NCBI RefSeq assembly: GCF_050436995.1
Contig: NC_134770.1
Location: 250,501 to 314,500 of the forward strand
DNA length: 64,000 bases
Direction of reading: 5' to 3'
Source of the DNA: Anticarsia gemmatalis
Lineage: Eukaryota > Arthropoda > Insecta > Lepidoptera > Erebidae
Below the pieces are notes generated by a model. The model did no database searches. It was not told where the DNA came from and saw nothing but the letters and a program-made list of their open reading frames with translations. A program made the position numbers and the translations under genes. Position 1 is the first letter of the stretch. Each line of letters opens with the position of its first letter. Shown here piece after piece: positions 45,891 to 57,570 of the stretch.

Positions 45891-46869
45891 TTATGTAATG
45901 ACAACCCCGCCATCGGGACCAAATATACTTATTTCGTGAGTCAGAATCATGAAAAGGCCTAATTCTTTTAACTTCATGATGAATTTGTATATTAAGTTGG
46001 CAGCAGCAACGAGAGCTGATTCGTCCTTCTTGTTAATACCCTTGAGAGCCTTGTTCACTCGCCTCTTAGCCTTCCTGTAAGCCGGAGTGTTGACGTCATC
46101 TATCTTCTCATTAGCCATGATCAGTTTCAACAATCTTTCTATATTCTGTGACAGTAATAAATATCTTCTCACGGTAGGAACCGGTTTTGGTTTAGTTATC
46201 TCTGATAATTTATCCAGTACTGCTTGTACTATTCTTGATATTGTTGACCAAAATCTTGGTGTGGGACGTTTGTTGCGTGATCTCAATAATGTGAAGGCAC
46301 GAAACTTTCCTGTTTTAGAAGTTTTCTTGTCTGAGGATAGATTTGCTTGTTTGAGAACATGTGGTTTGTGTTCTGATGTCAATTTTGCATATTTGATGTC
46401 AGTCTCATGAGAGACATCTTCGTTGTTTGATGCACACGAGTATGTTGAACACAGCGCGAAGCAGATGATAACTGAAACAGAAATGTGCGCTGAAAACATC
46501 TTTTGTTTGTAACAAACGATACACTGTAAAGTCGAGTCCGTTAAAAAAATAGTGATCCGTAGGCTTGTGTAGATAGCAATGACCTGTTCAATACGGCTAC
46601 TTTTATTGAAAATACACTGTATTATTAATTATATTTTTTTATTAAGTTGGCGGGCTATACACAAACACACTGAGCGTAAGCGCCATGCAGCCAAGCAGAT
46701 AGTCTGGCAAATCCTTAATTGTGATGTGAATTGTCATCCTCATCATCATTGGCCAGTATTGATCTATAACTGGTGATTAATGTGGCATCAGATGGACTTA
46801 ATTCTAAGTAGTTTTAAACATAATTTTTAATACATTTGTAAACTTACGTGTCGTTGAAAAGTGCACCAT
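45891..46869 (-). CDS. small secreted basic helical protein (cluster gene 6)
   Basis: Two exons on the minus strand are proposed: 46869-46848 (ATG, seven codons plus one base, donor AC|GTAAGT) and 46471-45891 (acceptor tttctgtttcag). The product is 200 residues starting MVHFSTTLIICFALCSTY, a clear signal peptide. The mature part opens SNNEDVSHETDI, then a basic stretch LLRSRNKRPTPRFW whose RNKR resembles a furin-type site. The helical domain has KPVPTVRRYLLL, RLLKLIMANEKIDD and VAAANLIYKFIMK. It ends SIFGPDGGVVIT, without the Gly-Cys tail. The 376-base intron explains the longer open frame that starts at an ATG at 46499 inside it. The central 390 bases are almost identical to cluster gene 8, while both ends differ, suggesting gene conversion. 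Function is unknown. Confidence 0.8.
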
Positions 46870-46904
46870 TATAATGTAAAATGTTGTTCATTTAATAATT
46901 CAGA

Positions 46905-46911
46905 TTTTATA
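46905..46911 (-). promoter_or_regulatory. TATA box of cluster gene 6
   Basis: TATAAAA on the minus strand, 36 bases upstream of the ATG at 46869. This would leave a very short 5' leader, so the true box could be another AT-rich site. Confidence 0.35.
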
Positions 46912-47111
46912 TTGCATTATGCACAGTGACTGTTTATCTTGTTCGAAGTAATCATAGGCCTTGTAACCAATTATCGGCTAGGAGAACCTTATTATATAGC
47001 GATACTGAGACAAAACTGTGTCTGCTGTCTCATTGTGGGACAACTCAGTGGGACAAATGAAATAGAGGTCATATGTTACACTATAATGTATTTGACATGG
47101 AGCGACTTTTC

Positions 47112-47255
47112 GGACCTCCTCAATCCAGTTACCTGGGCTATAACATGATACCCCTCGGTAAGACTGGTTGTCAGACTTTCAAGCTTTTGACTGCTGTTAA
47201 CGGCTGTCAAAGATCTTTCGAAATGACAGCTGGGACCCACTATTTAACCTGTCTT
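47112..47255 (-). repeat. S5b SINE fragment
   Basis: The blocks gataccсctcggtaag-type text, ggttgtcagactttcaagct and aatgacagctgggacccac match the reversed body of the SINE at 16449-16804. It lies in the 0.6 kb between the divergent cluster genes 6 and 7. Confidence 0.5.
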
Positions 47256-47484
47256 CCAAAACAATATGTTCTCAATTTATTTTTATACTTTCGAAACTTT
47301 ATATTACCATCGATGATTACTATTTAATTAAAACATAATTTAATTATTACAACTGTACTGTAATTGTTATATTTTTATCAACAATAACTGCGCTAAATTT
47401 GTTTCTAATAATATTTGTAGTGTGATTATTTTGAACATGTTTATTTAAATTACCAATCACTCTATAGTAATACACTTAATGAAG

Positions 47485-47492
47485 TATAAAAG
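47485..47492 (+). promoter_or_regulatory. TATA box of cluster gene 7
   Basis: TATAAAAG lies 53 bases upstream of the ATG at 47538, a standard spacing for a short leader. Confidence 0.6.
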
Positions 47493-47537
47493 TAGAATCT
47501 TTCTTCGCTATACAAAGAAACACCTTTAAGCATTATA

Positions 47538-48349
47538 ATGGTGAACTTTTCAACAACACGTAAGAACATTTTTTTCCAATATTCTTACGATTAAAATATA
47601 TTAAAATAATTTGCTCATAGTTATAATTAATTGTTTCGCAGAGGAAATACTTACGTTATCCACTATTAATAGTTGTTTCGGGTCTCGTTCGTGCACTGTT
47701 CCATAGATTAATTCACAATGTTTTATAAAACCTGCAACAAACTTAAAGTTAATATTTGTAATACTAACAATGAAATTTTCAGCAACTTCGAGCTGAGTTT
47801 CACAATACTAATAAATGTATTTCTTATTCAGTTATCACCATCACCATACTATGTTCAACATACTCGTACGCAAACAACGAAGATGTCTCTCAAGAGACTG
47901 ACATCAAAATAAGATCGACATCAGAACGCAAGCCACATGTACGATCCTTGGACATCAATGCGTCAAAAATGAGAGAATTTCCCGTCGATCCTTGGAAACC
48001 ACTAAGAAAACATCCTTCTAAAATTGACAAGAAAATTAAGCCATTGCTAAGAAACCTTGCGGATTCAACGAGAGAACAAGATATTCCTGAAGTGAGAAGG
48101 TTAATATTTTTATCTCAATCTATAGGGAGATTGATGAAACGTATTGTTGCTAATGAAGGAATAGTTGATAGGAACTCGGTGGATTATAAGAAAGCTGAAG
48201 GATTTGTAAAGAGAGCTGTTGATGGTATAGATATAAAAGATACAAATTCCCTAGTAGCGGCCGCTAATATGTTGTACAAGAAGATGTCTGTACAAAAGTT
48301 GAAGATTTTCATGATTATTAGCAATGGAGTTTCATTATTCAATGGATAA
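47538..48349 (+). CDS. small secreted helical protein (cluster gene 7)
   Basis: Two exons are proposed: 47538-47559 (ATG, seven codons plus one base, donor AC|GTAAGA) and 47832-48349 (acceptor cttattcag). The product is 179 residues starting MVNFSTTLITITILCSTY, a signal peptide ending near SYA. The mature part opens NNEDVSQETDI. A short basic linker (KPLRKHPSKIDKK) replaces the KPS repeat. The helical domain has EQDIPEVRRLIFL, RLMKRIVANEGIVDR, DGIDIKDTNSLVAAAN and MLYKKMSVQKLKIFM. It stops at SLFNG, exactly where genes 1, 2 and 4 go on into the Gly-Cys tail. An open frame that starts at 47948 omits the signal peptide and is too short. Function is unknown. Confidence 0.8.
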
Positions 48350-48411
48350 TGTTGATAGAAAATATTTTGAAATTATAATTTTATGTCTATTATTATTATT
48401 TATTACGTATT

Positions 48412-48595
48412 TAGACGGCACATTTGGCTCAGTTGTAAACGTGGTAGTCTTGTCAAAATAATTGTTACTCTGCGTGCGCTGGATTCAAATCCCACCCAGG
48501 ACAAATATTTGTGTGATGAGCACAAGTATCTGTTCTGAGCCTGGTTGTTAATTTACCTGTAACAATATAAGTATGTATTTAGAAATAAAATCAAT
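48412..48595 (+). repeat. SINE-D copy
   Basis: It holds box B ggattcaaatcccaccc and the body tgatgagcacaagtatctgt then tctgagcctggttg, as at 43637. The tail is short and ends in gtatgtatttagaaataaa. Confidence 0.6.
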
Positions 48596-49191
48596 ATAAA
48601 ATATATTTGTTTAATAAAAAAAAATGAAAATTTTCTATTTATAATCATTTTGGTGTACTTATTCAGTAAACTTTACTATTGTTTCATAAATACACATGTA
48701 TCATGACGTAATTGTGTGATTTATTTTAATCGCTATCATCGTTCTCTTTTATTTATCCACTGCATTCAGAAATCTCCTTCCTGAAATATATATCCAATGT
48801 AGGACCATATTGTTTCCAAAGAGAAGACTCTGAGAATGACTGCTGTATAATATTTTCCCACATTCGTTAGCCAGCCCATGGGATATTAGAACAGCTGGGT
48901 CTCCAGTTAAAGAAGATAGTGAAATAAAATTTCCTTTAGTATGTGTTCCTATTACCCCACTCTTAATACGGGAGAAGACCCTTATCCAGCACTGGGGAAG
49001 TAATGGGTTAAATATATGCATATATCAGCATTAGGTCTAACTGCAGTAGAAAATGGTCGACGCATGCAAAGAAGCTCAAGAAAACAATTGACGCTAGTCA
49101 AAGCGATTTTTTACGTTATTTGTTAATTGTATTAGAAGTATGTATAATTGAACGTGTTAATAGAAATTAGCAATGATTGTATTTAACAGAG

Positions 49192-49200
49192 TATTTAAAA
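49192..49200 (+). promoter_or_regulatory. TATA-like box of cluster gene 8
   Basis: TATTTAAAA lies 59 bases upstream of the ATG at 49251. It is a weaker match than those of genes 5 and 7 but at an equivalent place. Confidence 0.45.
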
Positions 49201-49250
49201 GCGGAAAGATTATTTGTGATACAAAGAAACTGAAATGAAATATTATAATA

Positions 49251-50023
49251 ATGTACTTTTCAACGACTAGTAAGTACGTTTTTGACTGCATGGTCATAAT
49301 GTTTGTTATAAACAAAAATTCTTTTAGGTCTAGTTGTAACTCGGGGCCGTTCTTTATGTTCGTTATAAGTGATTATAAGAATAGTTAGAATGAATAGGAC
49401 CGAAGTTACGGAAACTGCTTTAACTATATTTTGTTTTAGTTATTATATGCTTCGCGCTGTGTTCAACATACTCATCCGCATCAAAACACGATGATGTATC
49501 TCATAAGACTGACATCAACTATGTAAGATTGACATCAAATCACAAGCCACACGTTCTCAAACAAGCAAATCTATCCGTAGACAAGAAAACTTCTAAAACA
49601 GGAAAGTTTCGTGCCTTCACATTATTGAGATCACGCAACAAACGTCCAACACCAAGATTTTGGTCAACAATATCAAGAATAGTACAAGCAGTACTGGATA
49701 AATTATCAGAGATAACTAAACCGAAACCGGTTCCTACCGTGAGAAGATATTTATTACTGTCACAGAATATAGAGAGATTGTTGAAACTGATCATGGCTAA
49801 TGAGAAGATAGATGACGTCATCACTCCGGCTTACAGGAAGGCTAGGAGGCGAGTGAACAAGGCTCTCAAGGGTATTAACAAGAAGGACGAGTCAGCTCTC
49901 GTTGCTGCTGCCAACTTAATATACAAATTTATCATGATGTTCAAGAATTTGCCCATTTTCAGGATAGTATATAACTCAATACATATATTTGATGCTGAAG
50001 TTGGAAGTATATTAAATAGCTAA
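49251..50023 (+). CDS. small secreted basic helical protein (cluster gene 8)
   Basis: Two exons are proposed: 49251-49269 (ATG, six codons plus one base, donor TA|GTAAGT) and 49440-50023 (acceptor ttgttttag). The product is 200 residues starting MYFSTTIIICFALCSTY, a signal peptide ending near SSAS. The mature part opens KHDDVSHKTDI. From HKPHVLKQANL to VAAANLIYKFIM it is almost the same as cluster gene 6, including LLRSRNKRPTPRFW and RLLKLIMANEKIDD. The end then differs: FKNLPIFRIVYNSIHIF and AEVGSILNS, with no Gly-Cys tail. The 170-base intron is the shortest of the set. An open frame that begins at 49529 omits the signal peptide. Function is unknown. Confidence 0.8.
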
Positions 50024-50589
50024 TTTAAATTATTTTGATAAGTATATCTAAAGTGTACTCTACATTTAAATGCTTGTGTTTATTTTTATATGCACATTTT
50101 TTTTCATTACTATTGTTCATAACAAGTAAGATTGTAGGTTTTTTGAAGCCCCCTTTATACGAAAATGAAATACAGCACCCCCTAACCTACTACAAATCTC
50201 ACTCTTTTAATCTTTGGACCTTCTACAACCCCTACTAAAAGCTTCAGCGCCCACTGGGAAGGCTGAATCGCCTCATTGTACAATTTGTCAAAAGTCTCTG
50301 GAAAAAAATGTTAATGGAACTAACTGCCTACGCTACGCCTACGCCTGAAATGTCTCTTATGCCAATAAGTGTAGACTTTTGAATACAACAAAATACGTGA
50401 TATTATGTATATGTATACTTCAGTGTAGAAAAAATGTTGTGGACATAAAAAAAATGGTGGTGGTAGAACCTATGCATACAAAGCGTGGCGTTGCTCATAA
50501 GCTCTCTTCTCTCTACTTTGGCCAATTAATTAATTACTAACTAGAGAGTTATACACTCACGATCCTCTAACTTTAATTACCTACTAAAT

Positions 50590-50745
50590 CTACTTCCGTG
50601 GCGCAGTGGTTTAGGTCCCACGGCGCTACCATTGCGTCTAGAGGTCGTGGGTTCGATAGCCATACGGAACAATTATTTGTGTCCGTTGTTTGGATTGGAT
50701 GTTTGTCTCCACGAGACAAGAGCTATTGTAAACATGGGAATTACT
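50590..50745 (+). repeat. SINE-A copy, diverged
   Basis: The head ctacttccgtggcgcagtgg and box B gggttcgatagccat are followed by a shortened body (gtgtccgttgtttgg). The tail is degenerate. Confidence 0.55.
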
Positions 50746-51015
50746 AATAAATAATCGTAAAAATAATTAATTTTGTCTGATATATTAATAATTTATTGAA
50801 ATGAAATATAATTTCAAGAACACATCTAAGTCTAACGACACACCTGCGAAATGTTCGGTGCTAAAAATCCGTTAAATTACTAACTGTGATTTTTATAATC
50901 ACCCTTGACAGAACAGCTAAATTAACGTGAATTTTCGTAGGTCTGTCGTTACACTTAGTATATTAACACGAAAATATTATATTTTATTAGGACTTTTAAT
51001 ATACTGTTCATTACT

Positions 51016-51967
51016 TTATTGCTTCCGTTGAAAGATCATAAGATTATTAGTACCATCTGTAGCCATTCTAGTGTGCAATTGATTCGCTACTTCCACCATA
51101 GATTTAGTATCGCCATTTTTATCCAAATCGTCAATAATCCTGGAAATTTTATCAGCCACTTTCTTCTGAGCACTGTCAAGTTTCTCGCTCCCATTTTCTC
51201 TCATGATAATTTGACGAAGGATCTTCTGCAATGCTTCATTATATAGAATTAAACTACCGAATTGCGAAGACGGTTTGTCTCCTGAGTTTTTGGAAAATTG
51301 TGTTAATACTGCGTTTAGTTTAGCTAGCTTAGCTTTAGAATCGCCTCGGAACTGAGGGTCTTCGTAGTCGTCTTCTGGAGACCGGATTGCTCGGGCATGG
51401 TGCTTGTGATTCGACGCTGATCTTTCATGGTGGGTGTGGGAGTCGTGGCGCTTTGCATTGGTGTATGCCAAAAGAAGTGCAAGGCACACGATTACTAGAA
51501 GAGAAATATTATTAGCTATTATACATATATTAGAAAATATTACATAAATATTAAATTTAGAAATTCTACGACGCGTGACGCACTCCTTTTTGTATGCATT
51601 GTATATGTATATTGTATATATATTGTATACTTAATTGTAAATATTTTATCAATGTTAAAAGTATGTAAATAGTAAATTGTAACACTTTATAGAGAAAAAA
51701 ATTGATAAGTGTCCGTTTTTTTACAATTTGATGCTAAACTGACTTGATAAAATACAGTTACCACCTTTGCAGGGTCAGCGCGATGATAGATCGAAAGTTT
51801 TCAGAAAATGCAGAAGACGCTAGGGAATCTACAAAAAGCATAGAAGGACCAGGATTTCGAAGCCAGAGAGGCTATTTGAGGCCAATCTTTAGTGTAATAC
51901 AATATTGCAAAAAAAAAATATAATTATGTATTTCGTACTCACCCTTATATACGACCGAAGAAGACAT
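51016..51967 (-). CDS. small secreted His-rich helical protein, MSSS subfamily (cluster gene 9)
   Basis: Two exons on the minus strand are proposed: 51967-51943 (ATG, eight codons plus one base, donor GG|GTGAGT) and 51494-51016 (acceptor ttctcttctag). The product is 167 residues starting MSSSVVYKVIVCLALLLAY, with signal cleavage near TNA. The mature start is rich in His (HDSHTHHERSASNHKHHARA), then the acidic PEDDYEDPQF. The helical part has LILYNEALQKILRQIIMREN, SAQKKVADKISRIIDDL and MVEVANQLHTRM. It is closest to cluster gene 5, sharing the MSSS exon 1 length and the helical pattern. It has no KPS linker and no Cys tail; its His-rich start could bind metal (inference). Function is unknown. 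Confidence 0.78.
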
Positions 51968-52017
51968 GATTATAAAATTTATTAGCGTGAATAAAAATAA
52001 AACGAAATTTGTACTTA

Positions 52018-52025
52018 TATTTATA
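52018..52025 (-). promoter_or_regulatory. TATA box of cluster gene 9
   Basis: TATAAATA on the minus strand in the context ttggTATAAATAtaag, ending 51 bases upstream of the ATG at 51967. Confidence 0.6.
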
Positions 52026-52029
52026 CCAA

Positions 52030-52974
52030 CTATAATTTAATTTATCGGTAAACATGATCATAATTGAAATTATAAACGTTTTGCCTACAAATTAGTGTCG
52101 TAATTAAATAACTGATAAAGAAATCAATTAACTTTTACTTACGTTTACCTACGCGTGTTTGCGAAAGTCTAAAAAACTGTAAAATTACGTATATAAATTA
52201 TGAGGTAGTTTTCTGGTTAAAATAATTTTCAGTTAAAACGTAAATGCGAAATGGATAGAATACATAAATTATATCGTTCCTTTTATACTTGAAGTATTAG
52301 GCAGTGTATGAAATACACTTAAGTTTCACTATAAATAATATTAGTTCAAAGTAATAAGGGGGCAAACATATTTTACATTTAAGTGTACATTTATATTATT
52401 AGTAGTATCACTCACGCCTAAAAAAATATATGACTATTTCAAATGGTTTGTACGAAGTTTACTAAATAACGGATATTTTGAATTTGAATTTGAATTGACA
52501 ATTAATACATACATAAATACATATCAAACAACTTCACATTACTGAAAATTTCCGAAATAAATTTTCAGAAGATGTAATATTTTCTTCAAGTCTTTATAGG
52601 ATTTCTCAAAAACTCCTTACACAATTAAAATCCGTACTCTTCTTAGTCTATTAAAAGCTTGACTCAATTAACTAGACGGCTCAAAGCCAGTGACTAGTGA
52701 TGTACCGTGCGGGAGAATTTTCCCGGAATTTTTTTGTTGAAACGCGGGATTGGCTTTTGTCGGCTTTTTATTATAGGTTTTTGATTGAGCTGAAAGGTGA
52801 TGAATTGGAGAGTGGCTGCCGTAGTTTTACAAAGTGATTAGTAATCAACTTTTGAATAGGGAGGCTTTTTGATATAGAATTTTGCGTCGAGTATGTATAG
52901 AATATGAAAATTACCTCAGTGTTTTTACTAATGGGGTATAAACATAGTTGGACAATATTGAATAAAATATATAC
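52030..52974. other. non-coding AT-rich DNA
   Basis: No gene or repeat family is recognised between cluster gene 9 and the heptamer array. Confidence 0.4.
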
Positions 52975-53842
52975 TTACTTATTACTTATTACTTATTACT
53001 TATTACTTATTACTTATTACTTATTACTTATTACTTATTACTTATTACTTATTACTTATTACTTATTACTTATTACTTATTACTTATTACTTATTACTTA
53101 TTACTTATTACTTATTACTTATTACTTATTACTTATTACTTATTACTTATTACTTATTACTTATTACTTATTACTTATTACTTATTACTTATTACTTATT
53201 ACTTATTACTTATTACTTATTACTTATTACTTATTACTTATTACTTATTACTTATTACTTATTACTTATTACTTATTACTTATTACTTATTACTTATTAC
53301 TTATTACTTATTACTTATTACTTATTACTTATTACTTATTACTTATTACTTATTACTTATTACTTATTACTTATTACTTATTACTTATTACTTATTACTT
53401 ATTACTTATTACTTATTACTTATTACTTATTACTTATTACTTATTACTTATTACTTATTACTTATTACTTATTACTTATTACTTATTACTTATTACTTAT
53501 TACTTATTACTTATTACTTATTACTTATTACTTATTACTTATTACTTATTACTTATTACTTATTACTTATTACTTATTACTTATTACTTATTACTTATTA
53601 CTTATTACTTATTACTTATTACTTATTACTTATTACTTATTACTTATTACTTATTACTTATTACTTATTACTTATTACTTATTACTTATTACTTATTACT
53701 TATTACTTATTACTTATTACTTATTACTTATTACTTATTACTTATTACTTATTACTTATTACTTATTACTTATTACTTATTACTTATTACTTATTACTTA
53801 TTACTTATTACTTATTACTTATTACTTATTGCTTATTACTTA
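52975..53842. repeat. (TTACTTA)n array, 124 units
   Basis: The heptamer TTACTTA repeats without a break for 868 bases, which is exactly 124 units. The only variant I see is a single g for a near 53831. The 349-codon open frame through it, a monotonous Tyr/Leu/Ile/Thr repeat, is an artefact. Confidence 0.95.
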
Positions 53843-54100
53843 TCTATTATAAAGCTGAAGAGTTTGTTTGTTTGTTTGATTGTTTGTTTGTTTGAACGCG
53901 CTAATCTCAGGAACTATTGGTCCGATTTCAAAAATTCTTTCAGTGTTAGATAGTCCATTTATCGAGGAAGGCTATAGGCTATATATCATCACGCTACGAC
54001 CAATAGGAGCGGAGTAGCAACGAGAAATGTTACAAGAGGGGGGAAAATTATGACGCATTCTCTCTTATGTGACGCAAGCAAAGTTGCGCGGTTCAGCTAG
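53843..54100 (+). mobile_element. Helitron-like element, family 1, abutting the array
   Basis: It starts with TC directly after the last TTACTTA unit, then ctattataaagctgaagag and the gtttgtttg run, and ends aaagttgcgcggttcag then CTAG followed by T. Confidence 0.7.
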
Positions 54101-54555
54101 TGGAATATAAACGTACGATTCTTAATAAAAAAAATGTAGCCCAGTCCCATTGTTGGACAAGATTCTCCTTAAGGAAGGATAGGTTAGGCCTATAGTCCGA
54201 CATGCTGGCCAAGTGTGGGTTTAGGACTGTATATCCTTGCAATATCTGTGTTAAATTAATCTTAGAAATTTAAGCCACAAGAGAAGTAATTTATCAATAA
54301 TGAAAATTATTGATAAGTTACTTGAAAAACCTTTTACTTTGCACGGTAACAGAATACTAAGACCACTGCGCTAACACTGATCTCATTTAATATAATGGTA
54401 ATTTTTAATTCGTTTCCACTTTACAGACCAAATATAACGAACCGAGGTATTACCAGGATTGCCCCGTGTCACCCGCACCGTAATCACCGGGATTTATAAT
54501 GATTTATACACTAGTGGTGTGACACTTTAACTAAAATCACGAGAATTATTTAATA

Positions 54556-54815
54556 CTAGCTGACCCGCGCAACTTCGCTTGCGTCACCTAAGAGAATGGG
54601 TCCAAATTTTCCCCGTTTTTGTAACTTTTTTTGTTGCTACTCCGCTCCTAATGACCGTAGCGTGATGTTATATAGCCTATAGCCTTCCTCGATAAATGGT
54701 CTATCTAACACTGAAAGAATTTTTCAAATCGGACCAGTAGTTCCTGAGATTAGCGCGTTCAAACAAACAAACAAACAAACAAACAAACTCTTCAGCTTTA
54801 TTATATTAGTATAGA
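54556..54815 (-). mobile_element. Helitron-like element, family 1
   Basis: The plus strand reads ctagctgacccgcgcaactt to cttcagctttattatattag then tataga, a full-length reversed copy 0.45 kb from the previous one and in inverted orientation to it. Confidence 0.65.
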
Positions 54816-54977
54816 TAACAAATACGCAGTCCGGAGAGGTTAACATAGAAAGTTTTACACAGATTGTATGGGTCTACTCTTACTCCTACTTTCATACTTA
54901 CATAATGTATTTAAATAATACATACTCATAATAATATTTAAAAAGCGGAATTTTATTTTATCGTTTCTTTGCTTTAA

Positions 54978-55120
54978 TAACAACAACCGGAACCGACTTT
55001 TCACGTATCCTCCGAATCACGGAGACGGTCTGTTCAAATACTACTTTACGGCCACCCATCTATGAAATGTTTGTGCTAAGATAACTTAACCCACTGATCG
55101 TTTACTGACCAGTGAACGCA
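54978..55120 (-). repeat. 5S-rRNA-derived SINE fragment
   Basis: The text cggccacccatctatgaaat then ataacttaacccactgatcg is the reversed 5S-like head, preceded by the body text cctccgaatcacggagac. Confidence 0.55.
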
Positions 55121-56530
55121 ACTTAGTACATATGAGTACGTCTTACGTATGTGTGTATGTATGTATGTAGTCAATTTAATATAATTAAGTTCAAATTATG
55201 AAGGATCATGACGCCATATTGTGCGTATTATATAGATAGAAACGCATATGTTATGTATAATATAGCAGCTTTGAACATGTGTAATTATGATTAATTGCTG
55301 AATTTGGGTGGTAATTCCCGATGTAATTTATGTCTCACTGGTTTCAGCATGTGATTTCGAGTGAAAGATTTTCCGAGGTAAATAAGTATTTCATGTGTTG
55401 TTCCAAATTATAGCCTATTTCAAGACCAAATTTTATACAAATATATAAAAAGATATGCACTTCTTAGATATATCTCAAAAACTTCATGTGCAATTTCGAA
55501 GAAAATCATAGATCAAAAATAAAGAACTACCAAAATCGATTAACCTGGAAAAACAAACAACATAATATCATGCCCAAAATTATAGGAAGATGTGTATTAA
55601 ATGAGCTTCTCTTGAGAAGTATTCTAAATTAAATTAAAGAACCAATAGTTTGCCCGACTCGAGAACCGAAACCGAAACTTCATAGCCGGCAACCGGATAC
55701 ACTAACGAACGTGCCACCATAAAAAATAGAGGAAATGAAAACCTTTTCCTCTTATTAAAGTCAATTTAAAATTGACTAATTAACATCAATCAATTAGTAA
55801 ATTTCCAAAGGTCTATATAATATTAGTCATAAAAATGTAATTTTCTCACGTGAAACTATTATACGTGAGAATTGCTGACACATATAATCATACATGTCAG
55901 GTATTGCTCTTAATAAGGACAAATTATTGCAACAAAGACGCCATTAGGACGTGGCTTTATTGAGCTAACTGTTTGTGGCTCACTGTTTGCTCATAGTTAG
56001 AAATGAATGTTCTATGGGCTCTGTTGACCCTTATGCGAAAAAGGAGGGATTTTATGAATGAACTTGCCCCTTTTAAAATATACGTGACTTAGTAGTACCT
56101 TATTTATATCATGGTAGAGACAAGAAGTATGTGACCATGAATTTACTACAAATAGTTTGCCTGCAGAAAATAATAACACCAACAGTTTGTTACAAATATT
56201 TTGTCTATAGTAAACAATTAGTCACTTACAGTTTTCCACAAACAGTTTGCCTACAGATAACAATTAGTGGCATACAGTTTGCCAGCTGTGAACATTGATT
56301 AACGTTATAATATGAGACGTGCAAAAATTCATTTTAACATAAAAAATATGAGGAAGCTTATTTTTCTCACGGTTAGTTTAACAACATACCACTTTTGTTG
56401 AAGGTCGGTTAACGTAATACGTCATGTTATTGTTGTCAAAGCAATTTAAACTGTTTTAAATTATAGTTATTGTTATATTTGTATGACAAGATGTATGGAT
56501 GTGAATGAATAAAATAAATAAATAAATATT
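55121..56530. other. non-coding DNA
   Basis: No gene is supported. Loose internal repeats of the acaaacagtttgcctacag kind occur at about 56140-56285. A tRNA-like SINE remnant on the minus strand lies at about 55650-55722. Confidence 0.4.
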
Positions 56531-56781
56531 ATTGGACAACTCACACAGGGTCATTTGATTCCAAACTAAGCAGAGCCAGTGCTATGGCAACCAAATAACT
56601 GATAAACATACTTATATACTTCTAAATACATATTTATATAGATAAATTAACAACCAGACTCAGAACAAATACTCGTGCTCATCACACAAATATTTTTCCC
56701 GGTAGGATTCAAACCCACCACACGCGGCTCTACGGTTAATACGGCGAGGAGACCACTTTAACCACTGCGCCAAACGTGCAG
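56531..56781 (-). repeat. SINE-D, full length
   Basis: It runs on the plus strand from ggacaactcacacagggtca to ctttaaccactgcgccaaac. It is uninterrupted and serves as the reference for the split copy at 43637-44075. Confidence 0.65.
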
Positions 56782-56964
56782 TTAATGAAGCAAGGGAAGT
56801 TTGTATGGATCGTAGCAAGTGGTTTTCTTTGGTATGGGAAAAAGGCGTGATTTCATAAACGTTTGTATGTGTGAAAATTCGTTCAATACATTTTAAGTTT
56901 ACTGTAATCCAACAGACAGACAAAAGAGACTTTATTTTATAATATGTAGTGACCAAATCGATCA

Positions 56965-57065
56965 AACACTTCTAAACGGTCACCCATCTTCAAAATGTCT
57001 GCTGCTAAGGTTGCTCAACCGATTGTTTACCGACTACTGACCGCTACTGGCTATGTGCGCCACGT
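56965..57065 (-). repeat. 5S-SINE head fragment
   Basis: The text cggtcacccatcttcaaaat, aaggttgctcaaccgattgt and actggctatgtgcgcc is the reversed head of the 5S-type SINE. The next 500 bases hold nothing I recognise. Confidence 0.5.
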
Positions 57066-57570
57066 TTGTATAAAATGAGTTGAGTCACATCTCTGACTCA
57101 TACATATAATAGCATTTATTATGAGTTGAGTCCAGTTATGAGTTACGTTTCAATGAGCTAATGGATGTGGCTGGGAGCGTAGTTCAGACTTGTTGTATTA
57201 TTAACACAAAGTTGCATAGTTTCCTTAGCCTGAGTATACCGTTTAGTGTAAAAAGTTTATAAAAAGATTAGTACCAAAAATAATAATAGTAGTTTTTAAA
57301 TAGTAGTGAGAAGATTCTCAGTTATATTTGTTTTAAAAGTAGAGTATTTTATTCTTAGTATTTAAATTGAGTAGTCATCAATTAGCTGTCTGTAAAATAT
57401 ACTTCCAAACATTAACTTTCGCATACATGTAAGTATAATCTTATTAACAAACGAAGTGTTAACTCTGATTATTTATACAGACTGTATGTTTTGTCTCTTT
57501 CAGTAAAGAGACTGTAGTTTTTTATATTAAAAAAAATCTCTAGTCGACCCAAGAGATTTGGGCTCATAGG

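Noticed and set aside
52904..53953. A 349-codon open frame with a Tyr/Leu/Ile/Thr heptad
   Set aside because: It is the (TTACTTA)n array read in one frame and continues into a Helitron-like element. It has no gene features.
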